Notes: a model not told the origin generated them from the sequence alone. A stretch of 64,000 bases of DNA from Paragonimus westermani (GCA_008508345.1 QNGE01000105.1:365705-429704); one strand, 5' to 3'. Positions 20,731 through 32,222 are shown, counted from the first letter of the stretch. Numbers and translations: made by a program.

Positions 20731-22554
20731 TAACACAAGTGATTTAAAATCGAACACTTGAAGTAGCCGAAGACATATTGGTTCAGATTATGGGGGTGTG
20801 AAAATTGTTCTTTCATGTCCTCTAATTTCACATGCCAAATCCCTCGTAAGTCTGTATTGCTGTACTGGTGGGTAACTCAGGATATGCAAAAGTGTCACAT
20901 CGGTAGGACATACAGGTGCCCCTAGTTTGCATTGGCCCACAGCCCCGTGATATAATAATTCGGTTCACCTGCATAAAGAGCCCCGTATTATAAAGCATGC
21001 TTCTCTGGATGCAGTAAAACAACTAACTATGGGTTGATTAAAGGAAATTTGTCGGGTACGACCAGCAAAAATTCGTACTTTTGGTACAGTTTTTAAGTGA
21101 CTCATGAGTTTATATGAGCGAATTGTTGGGAAAAAGTTTTCAAATTGTCTAGCACCGTGTTTCACAACGACATCTGTACAATCTTCACCGACTATCGTTT
21201 ATGTCACTCCATATTTATGATGGCAAGCAGTTATAGATTTTTGTTATGGTTTACTTGAGGTTCTTTGTTACGGTACACTGTCGATAAGAACGCTAGGCTA
21301 GTCTTCTTTCTGTGTGATACTTCACTGGCAGGTATTTCTCAGTCAAGTCATAAAACTTGAGCTTTCACACAGTAGTACAGGTTCAGTCTATTCTAGTGTC
21401 AGGCAGAAAGTGACCCACGGTATATTGGAGCTTCTAATATGCTGGCGTTTAGAACTCACTAAACGGTACATCTGTTGTATGATTACTCTAGTTGAATATT
21501 TGAAAAGTTGTATTTGTATAAATTTTATCATCCTGTTTCTGTCCGATTTGGATTGTAGGTAATCAACCAATCATGTGTTGGAGGGTTTGCTTCATTTTCT
21601 AAAGTCCTAGCAAATATCTATAGACATCGGATGAGTAAAGTTGTCACATCCAACGGACAACGAGAGTTAGTCTCTATCATTTATTCACTTCGCCTCACGC
21701 ATGTGTGTATTGCACAACCTTCTTTACATCGCTTCGATCACTGTGCAACTCGTCAAGTCCTACTCACTCACTCATTCATATATGGTGTCATTTTAACAGT
21801 CTTAATCGTCATATTTTTGGTTTTAGTGAGTAATTCGAGGAGTTGTATTAGCTAGTTATCAAGGCATGAGCGCGCATATCTCAGTGATCAGTTTACCTGT
21901 GCGGTTGATTTTCAGTGTACTGCAATTAGGGTCAAAAAATGTTACCACTCAACCCAGCCAATTATGTCCCCGCGACTTATTCACACCAGGTTTTCTCCCA
22001 CAGGGACAGCTTGAGTACAAAGACATGATTGAATCATTTCTAAACTGACTGACCTACCACACTGGTGAACAAGGAAACCCTAAAATTGCCATTCAAAACT
22101 GCATTCCTCTGGTTCACACACAACGCTGTAACTTTTCAGCATCGTTTCATCGACTTTCTGGGAGTTTTTAATGCAGCTGTTTATTCTTCATCATCGGCAG
22201 TGTTCTTAGGCTGTCCAAACAATACAGTAATCTGGGTTCGTAGGTTTTACGCCGTCGGCGGTCTCACATGGACATTGAGCACGGGATCTGTTAAACGAGT
22301 CACTTAATCAGAGGCTCATATTTCAGTAACGCAAATGAGAGCATCAGATATTTCTATCTTCCGCAAGCTACAGTTTAAAATCAGTGCTTACGATGCCTCA
22401 TAGCTCGTCAGCCCCAAATGTTCGCGTGTACTGTTTACGAGATCAGGTGTAGAATCTGTTGGCAACGCCTTGTAGATGCACGAACATATACCGTGTTACC
22501 GTTAATCAGATTTAGAGGTCAGTAACTTACAAACACACTGATGTAGTGGGCCAA
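20731..22554. other. No feature recognised
   Basis: Non-coding sequence. The open frames at 21314-21562, 21631-21855 and 22065-22307 are hydrophobic or featureless. Confidence 0.4.
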
Positions 22555-22930
22555 GTAAGCGTCGATTCGCACAACTTAGTTTTGTGGCCTTGTCATCGAG
22601 CTTTGTTGTCGCACCCCCTGTCTACATGATTTATTTGATCATGTTATCCATATATGGGTGTTGTGATGAAGACAAATTGCTGCGTTACTGAATTCACGAT
22701 GAACAACTCGTTCAAAAAATGTTGTTCAGATTGAGGTGCGTTGTTTTCTGGAAACTTGCATTGTTTTGAAAAATGCATTACCCAAATTGGACTGAATAAA
22801 TTATCACGCTGGAATCAGTTCACACCGATAGACGGCAACTAAGAAGACAATGTGTTGTTTAGGAGAAACAGCTACCAATGCTACCAATATGACAAGGCCA
22901 TAAAACTAAGTTGTGCGAATCGACGCTTAC
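22555..22930. mobile_element. MITE with 42-bp terminal inverted repeats
   Basis: The ends 22555-22596 and 22889-22930 are inverted copies with one mismatch in 42 bases, starting GTAAGCGTCGATTCGCACAA. The 376-bp unit has no coding frame. If the TA near each end is the target duplication, the repeat proper starts AGCGTCGATTCG, as expected for a Tc1/mariner-mobilised MITE. The matching outer G and C make the exact boundary uncertain by one or two bases. Confidence 0.85.
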
Positions 22931-23961
22931 CGTTGCGGTGACATGGCTATAAGACGTCATGTCAGAGCCCACCAGTGACGCGGTAAGTTTAAATACAATA
23001 TGACATGCTTCAGATTCTATGGGAAAATTGTTAGTTCTCGATCACACTCTCAGTAATTTGAAGATTTGTGCGGGTTGCGAATTTAGAATTTTACTATCCA
23101 TCGTTTCAGTAAAAACACCTTCGTGATGGCACAAACCGTTAGGGAGATGTGTTTTCAGTTTGTCCATTTCTACTCACCGGTGCATGCCAGCTCCTTGCCC
23201 TTTCAATCGCTGAAACGCTCATGGTGGCCGAAACGCTGAGACGATGAGACTGAACGATTCCACCTGAAATGCACATCCACCCCCCGTCCTGGCTGAGATG
23301 GTTTTGGTTATAGCGGTGTGTTAGGGCTGTTTGCCAGGCCGACTCGGTTAGAGGGCGTTTTTTTTGTTTGGACTCTGAATCTTGTAGCTGAGTCTACACT
23401 TTGTGGACAATCTGTTATTTCGGCCTGCTCTCAGCTGCCAAGGCATCCGTCAAACTGCCACTCACATGGCCATCACTCTAGCACCCGAGACAGGGCTTGC
23501 CTGACCTATCCGGCCGTTCAGACAACGGCGGCGGTCGAAGCTGATGCTAGTCGTTGTGATTCGTTCATCAACCCACTGACAAAAGGCCGGTTTGTCCGAC
23601 GTACTGTTCGTGTGCGTTCTACATCATACGGTCACACCCACGCTCCTAATGCTCACAGGATGCGTGTTAGCCTGTACCCCCACCAGCTTGGTAAGTGGGC
23701 CAATGCGCACTAGTCTTGTTTACACCCTGTTCCCAACGCACCCGTGTCTTCCAACTTCGTGAGAGCCAACCAATCCCTGTGTCTGTCGGCGTATCTATGC
23801 TCACACTAGCCGTGCGGCCCCGTTCGTTGTTAGAGCCCGGAGAATCTCTTTGGTGAATCTGAAGTTGAAATCGGGACACGCGAACGTGTTTTCTGCACCC
23901 TACTGAAGAAATGTAGGGTTTGTTCGCTTTCAACCTGGACAGAAGTCCCACTCAAAGGTGA
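22931..23961. other. GC-richer stretch, no gene recognised
   Basis: Contains open frames at 23318-23713 (plus, 131 codons) and 23667-23951 (minus, 94 codons). The plus frame has an N-terminal hydrophobic segment, then Ser/His/Arg-rich sequence. No family signature is visible. This could be an exon or just GC-driven openness. Confidence 0.3.
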
Positions 23962-24290
23962 TCTTTCAGAGTTAATAGGACGTGTTGCTCTCTGGACAAC
24001 CAGGCAACCTGACCATTACTCGCAAGTGTAGGTGATTAAGCTTTCACATAGATTTCGGTCGTGCTTATTGGGTAGGCGAATGTGCGATGGTTAACATGGT
24101 TGCTTTATGAAAACCTGGCCTGGGTTCTCACTTTTGCATTGGAAAGCATATGCACTACTGATGAACTGTAGTGAGAGGGAACCTCGACTGTATTGCTTGT
24201 TTTCGAAATAGACCAGCTGGAATATCCGTCTGATCGCCACAGCTGCGTTCAGTTGTTGGTGGTGTTTAACCTATGGTTTTGCTACACATT
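23962..24290 (+). repeat. Hammerhead SINE copy, diverged
   Basis: Leader with AGGCAACCTGACCATTACTC, CGGTCGTGCTTATTGGG, a damaged A box (GTGCGATGGTTAACATGG), a lost B box, then ATATGCACTACTGATGAACT in the ribozyme position. The following GAAC and CTG replace GAAA and the cleavage triplet, so the ribozyme is dead. The 3' part (TGCTTGTTTTCGAAATAG) is recognisable. Confidence 0.75.
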
Positions 24291-26051
24291 TCATATCGGA
24301 GAAGGTTCCGAGTTTGGGTTAGATTAGAGCTCATAGATAATATATAAACTTGCCACGATCAAGTCCAACTCTTTTCAACGAGTGAAGTGGGAAAACATTC
24401 CTGTTAGGCATGTCAATTTCAGGATAGGACGACGAAAAATTGCACGCTTCTACTCACCAGTGAAATCAATAGTTTGTACCTACTGCTTATTTTTGTAAGT
24501 AGCCTCGGTGTATAGTGGAACATTTTTTGACTGCCTGTCGGGTTAGACGAATTTTTATCACAAAGGTTTAATGTCAGTAAAATGAATGTGCCGTGGTCAG
24601 ATTTTCCACAGACGTTACATATTTACTAGTATTTTTACAGAAGGTCTAATTCCGCACACCTTGTGCACCTTGTGCAATCGTTGACTACGTATGATACACT
24701 TTGTAAGTTTTCCCGACGAACGTTGAGTGACGCACGTATAACCAATGACGCCAAATATCAGAACCGAATAAAGTCGCTGGAAACGTGGTACTATTAACAT
24801 AAATAATATAACCAGCTACAAGGAACAAACCACAATTCGTTCGCGTTCATGGGATAAGACACAACGCAATTGGACGTCAAGGGTCCAAAGGGCACAACAA
24901 ACACAGACACAAACGACTGACAGGCAGTGACGAACCGGCCAAATGCGATCAGATCGGTCAGATGAGTGTCTAAATACGCGGCCTTCGGGCAGACCGATTA
25001 GCTGGTGAAAGTTTCATTGCAGGCTCTAGGATGGGGTCATAGTCACAGGAGGTAGGGAGGTTGAGACCGTCAGGTGTGTGGGTAGGTGGGTGAGATTCAA
25101 TGGCTGGGGGAGGCAAGCTGGAGGAATCAGTACTTTCGGGCATAGGTTGTGGGAATAAGGATAATAAGCGTGTAGTTGGACGGGGTCACGAGGATGGGCG
25201 CGACAGGGTCAGCCATAGGAAATATTGACCTCCAAAAATGACCTACACCCTATTTTCTTTTATTTTCTCACCCGATTCAGCTGGGTTGGCAAGTTGATGA
25301 CTTCCTCACTAATGAATGTGTTTGTTGTTCCAATACACAATACAGTGAATCATTTTTGTGTGAAATAACAGCATGGTTACGTGGGACGCACAAAGGTGCA
25401 TTTTGTTGCATGCAATCAGTTGAACCCCGCGATCCTCAGTTAAGCGGCGATCAGGGTTTGATCTAGTTGGGTCACGCCGGTATAACTCGCTTTTGGGGTT
25501 CATGGTAGTGAAAACCGTTCGAGTGGCAACGTGGTTGTCTGGACGAATACCCACTGTACTGCGGAGGTAATGATTAATGGTTTTGCGTAAAACTATTTGA
25601 ATTGCTTCTTTTAGATGCTCCACTCTGAGAACGATCGGTCAATCGTAAACTCACCATCCATACCATTTTCCATATCTGTTTCCATTTTAAGCACAAGATT
25701 TTCCATTACATGCAAATCACTTTGGCGCATTAGAATTTCCACCTTAGATTCTTGGACGTAGCGGCAAGAACGTGATTGGCCCAACTAACCGCAAGGAAGA
25801 CCAATCTTAATTAGAGTGCCTCGCATTGGGTACTTTGGTAGAGGAAGTGGTTTGAGTTATTCGAGGGATGTCAACGGATTTGCCTAATGAGAACGGGGTT
25901 AGCGGTCAAAGTGGAGCACAGATCACCTGACCCTGCTCTTACTAATTCGTCAAACCGCTGGCCGTATTGGTTCCTTTGGCAGGTAAAGGGTTGCGAGTGG
26001 TGTGAGATTGATTCAGTTTGGGAGAACATCTTCATTAGTTCTTTCGCATAC
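24291..26051. other. No feature recognised
   Basis: Non-coding. The open frame at 25309-25623 (minus, 104 codons) has no motif. I looked for terminal inverted repeats of the transposase that follows and did not find them. Confidence 0.4.
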
Positions 26052-26900
26052 ATGGCTGGCGGACGCAAGTACACTTGCATCAGTCCCGAAACTTGCAGAC
26101 GTATTATCGAATTATTTGAAAGGGGTGATGACTGGCGCACGGTTGCCTTTCTGAACAGAGTCAAGTGTAATACGGTTTACAAGTGGCTACATGTGGATTG
26201 CATCAGTTATGAAGCTCAGCCTCGCAAAAGACATAGAAGCAAGATTTCAACAGAATCAGAAATCGATGTTGCTGGAGGGGAGTTTTGTGGACCCAACGAT
26301 TACACTGCAATTTTTGAGACTGCGCGTGAAGGCTGAGTTTGAGAAGGAGTTGTTGTTGGATGGCCGGTGCACAACTGTCAAGAAACTGCGCCAAGTACCC
26401 ATCGGTATGAACTCGAATGAGAATTTGGAGTTACAACGACTGTTTGCATATCAACTGACGGAGTGTTATGCAAATGCCAAGACTATTTGCTGGATAGATG
26501 AGACAAACTTCAACTTGTTCTGTACGAGGTCATTGGGACGTTCATTAAAAGGGACGAGAGCGTGCGTCTCTATAACAAACAGCCGAGGCCGTAATCTTCA
26601 TTTGATTGGAGCTATGACACCAAGCTCGATAGGAGGCTATACGACGAGGCGGCGAGCATACAACAGCAGCGAGTGCAAGGGCTGCTTGCGAACCCTGCTA
26701 GGTCAGATGAAGATCAGTACACCCATGTCAAACATTGTGCTTATATGCGGCAACGCAGCGTGTCACACCGATCTGGTAAGTGTTTGCTGAGGAGTTATAC
26801 AATGGAGGACAAGTCTTACGATTGGCACCCTATTCACCAATGCTGAATCCAATTTAGAATGTCTGGAGCATGATGAAAGCAAGATTTAGAAGACAACTTC
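26052..26900 (+). pseudogene. Tc1/mariner-superfamily DDE transposase, inactivated
   Basis: The transposase would cut and paste a DNA transposon. ATG 26052 starts MAGGRKYTCISPETCRRIIE and a helix-turn-helix-like segment ending NTVYKWLHVD; a frameshift near 26270 moves coding to the frame open at 26191-26790. The catalytic core follows: the first Asp is present in ICWIDETNFNLF (26497); conserved SRGRNLHLIGAM; the second Asp is replaced by Gly (ICGNAACH, codon GGC at 26749); after a second frameshift near 26780, LAPYSPMLNPI is followed by TAG at 26855, exactly where the third catalytic Glu belongs. The spacing of about 34 residues between the second and third positions fits a DD34E type. Two of three catalytic residues are lost. 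Confidence 0.9.
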
Positions 26901-26967
26901 AGATGCACCACGAGACAATAATAACCGGATATCCTCAGGGTGTGCAATGTCAACAGGGCGTAGAATG

Positions 26968-26968
26968 N
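26968..26968. other. Single-N assembly join
   Basis: One N inside TAGAATGNTGAACC, 12 bases before an (AT)n run. It probably marks a contig join or uncertain base. Confidence 0.8.
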
Positions 26969-26974
26969 TGAACC

Positions 26975-26979
<5 letters not shown>

Positions 26980-27017
<38 letters not shown>
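26980..27017. repeat. (AT)n microsatellite
   Basis: About 18 AT units after GTGTGT, directly downstream of the transposase relic. Confidence 0.95.
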
Positions 27018-27019
<2 letters not shown>

Positions 27020-28111
27020 TGGAGCTATTCGATTGTCAAAGCCATTTGCCTTTTAATATTGAATCCAAGCTGGCTAGTTTATGCAAACTGGCCCGAATTG
27101 TTTGGATTACTAGGGTGCGTAGTGCAATGTATGTTCTACGCTACCTAAATGCTGGAAATCACCCTGTCCATCATTTTGTCTCGGAGTGTACGCAAAATAC
27201 TCGTTGTTGTGTATACGCTGACTAATCACCTCCCTAGGTTCACAAAGCAGCTTTTGGGGTTGGCTTGAGAATATCTTATGCTGGTTGTGTTCGGTTGAGA
27301 AAGTACAATGAAATATAGGGCGGACTGGCTTGATACTCCTTTCGAAGTTGTCTTCCTTTGCGCCTAAAATGGAAACAGATATGGAAAATGGTATAGTAAG
27401 CATCCATCACAGTCCCAAAAGAGAGTAACTGACGCTGTACAAGCAGATGATACCAGTGACCGCCTAATATGTGGTGGACAGCTGGTTTGGGCTAGCCAAG
27501 TCGCGCTGGAACCACGTACGCCTTGGGAGACAGATTCATTACGTGTAAGTGTTAGACTTGTAAAATGCACCAGCTGCTTATAAAGGCTTATGTCAATCCC
27601 TTCTTAAGCCGTGATAGGTGCCATCAGCTTGTTGGAAAAAGAGGTAAAATAGCCAAGGCAACTAACAACCTGCTAGCTGCGAACTTTTGTGGAGGAAACA
27701 TGGCTACTTCTTGGATGTCGTTTTATTTAAGAAAAATGAAAGATCTATGTAGGTTGAACAAGACCTAAACAATGTAAGCCGGAAACTTCTAGTTGCTACG
27801 CTATTTACCCATTTGTAGAGTAGTCGGTGAACGACATTTGAATTAAGGAATTCACTAAATCTCAACGAGCTTGTCCTTCACTGTTTCCAGAAACAGCATA
27901 ATAAGAATTCAGAATATCAACTGATGACCTGTGCAGATTAATGTTTCAGACATTCTGTTAATCTGCGAGGTCTGGCTATCGCACAAAGCAGACACCATTC
28001 ATATTGTATGTCATGATCTTCACATTATTATGGTAGGAAACTCAGAAGCCATTTTGGTCCGTAAAAATGGGACGCATTACAATGCTTCCCCAAAGCGATT
28101 ACTGTCATTGC
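27018..28111. other. No feature recognised
   Basis: Non-coding. The open frames at 27019-27225 and 27565-27768 are short with no family signature. Confidence 0.4.
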
Positions 28112-28385
28112 TCATTGCTCACAAGTGGAAGTGGTTGAGCGTTTAGATTTGATAATTCGGTCGTGCCTAATGTGGGGTCAACGGCGCAGTGGCTAACACG
28201 GTTGCCTCATGATTGGAATGGCCGGAGTTCAAATTCCGGCCGTGGCAAGAATATGCACTACTGACGAGCTCTAATGAGAGCGAAATTCGAGTCTAGTGCT
28301 TGTTTTCGAAAGTGGCTGGCTGGAAAGTCTAGCTGAATGCGAACGCTGCGATCAAATGTGAGTGATGTTCAACTTGAAGATTACT
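28112..28385 (+). repeat. Hammerhead SINE, best-preserved copy
   Basis: tRNA-derived SINE with pol III promoter and ribozyme. It reads CGGTCGTGCCTAATGTG, A box CGGCGCAGTGG at 28182-28192 (consensus TRGYNNARNNG except the first base), then B-box region GTTCAAATTCC at 28227-28237 inside a T-arm-like hairpin GCCGGA/TCCGGC. The A-to-B spacing of 45 bases is that of a tRNA. The intact hammerhead (28255-28299) follows directly, then GGCTGGCTGGAAAGTCTA and GCGATCAAATGTGAGTGATG. tRNA-like head plus hammerhead is the architecture of the schistosome Sm-alpha SINE. Mobilised in trans by a LINE or Penelope-like RT (inference). Confidence 0.9.
28255..28299 (+). ncRNA. Hammerhead ribozyme (type I), apparently complete
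   Basis: Self-cleaving RNA. Order: stem I GCACTA (28255-28260); core CTGACGA (28261-28267, fits CUGANGA); stem II GCTCT (28268-28272), loop AATG, AGAGC (28277-28281), five perfect pairs; core GAAA (28282-28285); TTCGA as a minimal stem III and loop; cleavage triplet GTC (28291-28293); stem I partner TAGTGC (28294-28299), six perfect pairs. All invariant core bases are present. The very short stem III (about one pair plus the A-U core pair) resembles minimal hammerheads of retroelements, which are thought to cleave best as dimers. Cleavage is predicted after 28293. Confidence 0.85.
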
Positions 28386-28624
28386 GTTATGTCTACACCA
28401 TGCACTGAAGTTAGAACTGAAGGTATGCAGGAGGAACCTCGTGCATCCTGGTTAAACCAGCATGAATGTGCATTACATGTAAAAATGAACAGAGGTCATA
28501 GCGACCGGATCGATGAATCAATAACAAGCAATAACAAGCATGTCTGGACACGCTAGCCGTGAATCTTGCAACCAGGAGATGTGAGACAGGAAGGTTTATG
28601 TGAGTGAGCGACTGTGTGTGTCTG
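28386..28624. other. Spacer between SINE and LINE-A
   Basis: Contains an open frame 28362-28556 with no motif and a duplicated AATAACAAGC word near 28519-28540. The segment CTGTGTTTCTTTCCCTCTTTCAG at its end mimics a splice acceptor, but it aligns with LINE-A copy 2 and so belongs to the LINE. Confidence 0.5.
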
Positions 28625-30092
28625 TGTTTCTTTCCCTCTTTCAGCCTTCTCCTGGTAAAGGTGCTGCTTGTGTACCTCCACCCCAAATCCGCATCGATGG
28701 AGACTCTGTGAATGGCTGCGGGGATTTTTACTACTTGAGTAGCAATTTGTCGACAGATTTGTCCGTGGACCGCAAGCTGAGAGCGCGTGTAGCGAAGGCT
28801 AGTGTTGTTTTCGGATGTCTTGAAAGGCGTGTCTATAAGAATCACAGCCTGAAGATGGCCACCAAGCTGTGTGTCTACCGCTCAATGGTGCTGTCTATTT
28901 TGCTGTACGGCAGTGAGGCGTGGACACTGTATCAGCGGAACGTGAGCTATTTGAGCCGTTTCCATGTGCAGTGTCTGAGGCGTATCTTGGGTATTCGGTG
29001 GTCGGACATGTTTCCGAACACTGAGGTACTGCGGCAGGCATGGACGGGATGGAAGCCATGTTGATGCTGAACCAGCTCCGTTGGCTTGGTCACGTCCGTC
29101 GGATGGGCGATGAGCGTATCCCGAAGCAGTTACTGTACGGACAAGTGAAGGCAGGTAAGCGAAATCCCGGTGGTCAGAAGCGGAGATACCAGGATGTTGT
29201 GCACGTAACTCTTTCACGTTGTAACATTGATTTTAGATGCTGGGAAGATTTGGCGTTGAACCGGACAGCCTGGAGGAATACGGTTCGGGCGGGCGTCCTA
29301 AGGTTCAACGAGCAACTATTGCGCGGTCGCGAGCGGAAGCGTGCGGTACGCAAAGGAACCATCGGTGCCATAGGCCGCGGTGACGTGACTATATGGCGTT
29401 GTGATGTGTGCGGCCGCGAATGCACTGGCCGTTTGGGGTTAGTAGATCACTGACGTACTCATAGTACACCGTCGGTAAAGAGGCGGCGAGTACGTTAGGC
29501 TCAGGCAGGTTATATCAGCATATCCATTCCACTCCTGTTAACGACTGCATCGGCCAACATCCTGGTCGTTGACAATTAATCCGCTTCTTATTTCAGACAA
29601 CTGAGTGACTGTGGTCTTCTATCCATTCTTTTCTTCGGCTTTGTTGGTGTATTGTATGATGAATGGTCCGCCTGGCTTTTCATAGTTCAATGAGTAATTT
29701 GCTTTTCATTCCTATCTTCTCAGGGATGCACTAACCTGCACTCCTATATTGCAGCGCTTCTTGTATTACACTTCACAAATATTTCTTCCTAGTTCAGATC
29801 TCGTCATTGCAGCCTCTCTCTGTTTAGTTTCCCAGAGATAAGAGGTTCCGTTCCTTATTAGCCAATCAAGTGGCTAACCAGCATTGGCCGGCCGGCCGGA
29901 CACAGAGGCCCTACTGGCACACCTCCCAGTATTATTCTTTCGGGTTTACACTGGATATGTGGTGTGTTGGTGGAACCGCAAGTGGTGCGGCGTAAGCCAA
30001 TTGCAGTGATGGATAGGCGCAGACGTCCCTTGGCTTCCGCCACTGTGACAGGCTAATCCGAATCTGATGCCGCCACCCGAATTGATCTATTT
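28625..30092 (+). pseudogene. LINE-A copy 1: RT C-terminal part, zinc-finger end and 3' UTR
   Basis: A 5'-truncated non-LTR retrotransposon. Two overlapping frames encode the post-palm region: SSNLSTDLSVDRKLRARVAK, SILLYGSEAWTLYQRN and CLRRILGIRWSD (28600-29064), then after a frameshift NQLRWLGHVRRMGDERIPKQ and a C-terminal CDVCGRECTGRLGLVDH zinc-finger-like end (29040-29453). These are typical of an RTE/CR1/jockey-type LINE C-terminus; I cannot fix the clade. From 29454 to about 30092 lies a 3' UTR homologous to 48845-49395 (minus) and partly to 18015-18270 and 37050-37173 (minus). It ends near the shared CACTGTGACAGGCTAATCCG and GCCGCCA. Confidence 0.85.
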
Positions 30093-31680
30093 CGCATAAC
30101 ATTGGTCTTTTCAATCATGTAACTGAAGAGATAGTTTAGTAACTTGGACTTGGCAGTTTCCTGAATGATAAGTGTCGGATTTGCACATGCTAACAGATAA
30201 ACAGCATTTTTGTCCTCTTAGATAGTGAAGTAGCTGAACAAGTGATTACATGGATTGTGGAATCGTTCACAGTCTCGGTAAACGGCTGCAATTTGAAAAC
30301 TCTCAAGGCACATTCAGCAAAGAAACCGGACTAATTTCTGCAAGCTTGTGCTAAATAATCATACACTAACTGCTGACAGTTATGTGAACAAAGTGCTCAC
30401 AGTTTTAAATATTTGTAGTACAGAGGGTGGATATTTGACACTGTTAATGGATGGAACTTGTTAAATTTCTAGGCTATTCTAGAAAGGGGGTGGTTCAAGC
30501 TCCAGAGTTCCGTACACATCTTCAAGGTAGTCACTAAGGTTTAGAAGTACGTCCATTATTGATCCTAATTTACTCACTAATAAATCTGACACAAAATCAG
30601 ATCGATACAAGCACTGAAGTATAAGTACAAGACGAGTCCAGCCCTTTTGTTCAGCAACATTAATTTGGCTTGTTGACATCGATCACGCAATCTCCCTCAA
30701 AGTCACCGTCACTGTAGTTATTAATGAAGACGCTTACTTGAAGCACATGAAGCATTTGTTGTTAACATTACATTGAATATTGTGAATGTAACATCTCAAG
30801 TGTGAAGTCTGTACCGGATTTTACCTTAAATATTTTACTTACTGGATGCAATTCCTTTGATAATTTAGTCATAAGGTGCCGTATATACTCTGGGAAATCG
30901 GTACTATTTCAAGACATGTAGTTTATGTGTTGAAATCAGACGAATGAGTCGAAGGAAGGATCACTTTATGAAGATTGAGATACGATGCAACCTGTTTGCT
31001 GTTGCCAATGGCTGAGTACAATGTTAATGAGCATTCAACATATGAGCATGCATCATCTAGATGCTGATATCCCTTACAACGTAGACGTCCCAAGAGCCCT
31101 AGCAGATGAATTCTACAGGTAAGGGAATGCTTCAGCTGATAAGCGTCCCACATCTGTGGATGCATTCGAATTAACAAACAGGCTGAGACTACTGACATTA
31201 CAAAATATCCAAGCTGCATCTAAAGATTAAGGATTCTCAGCTCGATTTCGTCGCATACTCAGAGGTGATGACAGTTATGTGAAAAACCTTTGACTATTAT
31301 TTCACAGTTGTTAAATAGACAACAGAATACCCTAAGACGCATTAAACGAACTTCACATAATTATCGCTCCTTCCCCATTGCTTTCAACTGATGATCCCTG
31401 TATTGGCCTAACACTATTACTCAAACGGTCATGGACTTGAACTTTCTTCCTATGCCTCACGGAAAAGGCTGCTACCAGACTGCAGAAATAGGGCATTTTG
31501 ATGTTAACATGGAAACGTTTTCGTCATCAACCACAAAAACAATTACATACACAAAGCCTCAATCAACAAACTAACTGATCTCATCGCGGACGAGAACACA
31601 ACGAGCTGAAGAGGACGTGGAAGTGTACCTATCTCTCCCATCCAGTGTTTCACCTCCTAAATGGACATAAGTTGGCCTAG
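30093..31680. other. No feature recognised
   Basis: AT-rich non-coding sequence with short featureless open frames (30479-30679 and 30923-31219, minus). Confidence 0.4.
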
Positions 31681-31992
31681 TGTTGTGTCCGCAAAAGACG
31701 CCTGGCCAGCAAGTTGGTCTATTGCGCAAACTTCCGTACAGGTCATGTCAAAAACTAAACCACAAACGTGTACACTCATTTGCACGACGGACATGCACTC
31801 ACATACATTGGGTGACAGTACGTAGTCATTCGCCTTGGTGAAAGTTCTCACACATCATGTACACACTGTTTCGATAGTCTCTTCTTGTCCGTCGTGTTCG
31901 GGGCTTGTCCTTTTGCTCCTGAATGTCCCTTATGGGTACTACGCTACTTGTGAGTAGTATACTACTCACAACGAAACTGCCTGTTATACAAC
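31681..31992 (-). repeat. Dispersed repeat R3, copy A (312 bp) with perfect palindrome
   Basis: Minus-strand copy of the family also at 37756-38030 and 46156-46465. On the minus strand it starts GTTGTATAACAGGCAG, then the perfect 20-bp palindrome GTGAGTAGTATACTACTCAC (31950-31969). It later has TGAGTGTACACGTTTGTGG, ACATGACCTGTACGG, TGCTGGCCAGGCG and TTTTGCGGACACAAC. Just outside, TAGTGTTGT and ACAACACTA form short inverted ends, as in a MITE. No coding potential. Confidence 0.75.
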
Positions 31993-32130
31993 ACTAGTAC
32001 TATACTGATTGTGGGCGCGCCTCTGAGGAGTGACGAAGTTATTAAGTTTTCGTCTTGAAACCATCACTGACAGGGGAAGACAATTCGAATAAACTGAAAC
32101 AATTTTGTTTCCGAACAAACTTGAAGAGCA

Positions 32131-32222
32131 CAACAACCGTCATGTAAGATGTGTGCTCAAGCAACATATCGTTCGTTGTTTCCACTTACGTCCGCGAAGT
32201 GGAGTACAAGCATTTGGACGTG
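32131..32222 (+). repeat. Left arm of inverted repeat (partner 32533-32625)
   Basis: Strong inverted match between 32137-32168 and 32588-32619 (GTCATGTAAGATG...TGCT-AAGCAACAT), extended more weakly to TTTGGACGTG at the inner ends. No coding potential in between. Confidence 0.65.

Noticed and set aside
28175..28250. A genuine tRNA gene
   Set aside because: A and B boxes are present, but the acceptor and anticodon arms do not fold properly and the unit is repeated many times with the same downstream ribozyme, so it is a SINE head.
28620..28646. Splice acceptor-like pyrimidine tract ending in CAG
   Set aside because: The same sequence is part of LINE-A copy 2, so it is element sequence, not evidence for a host exon.
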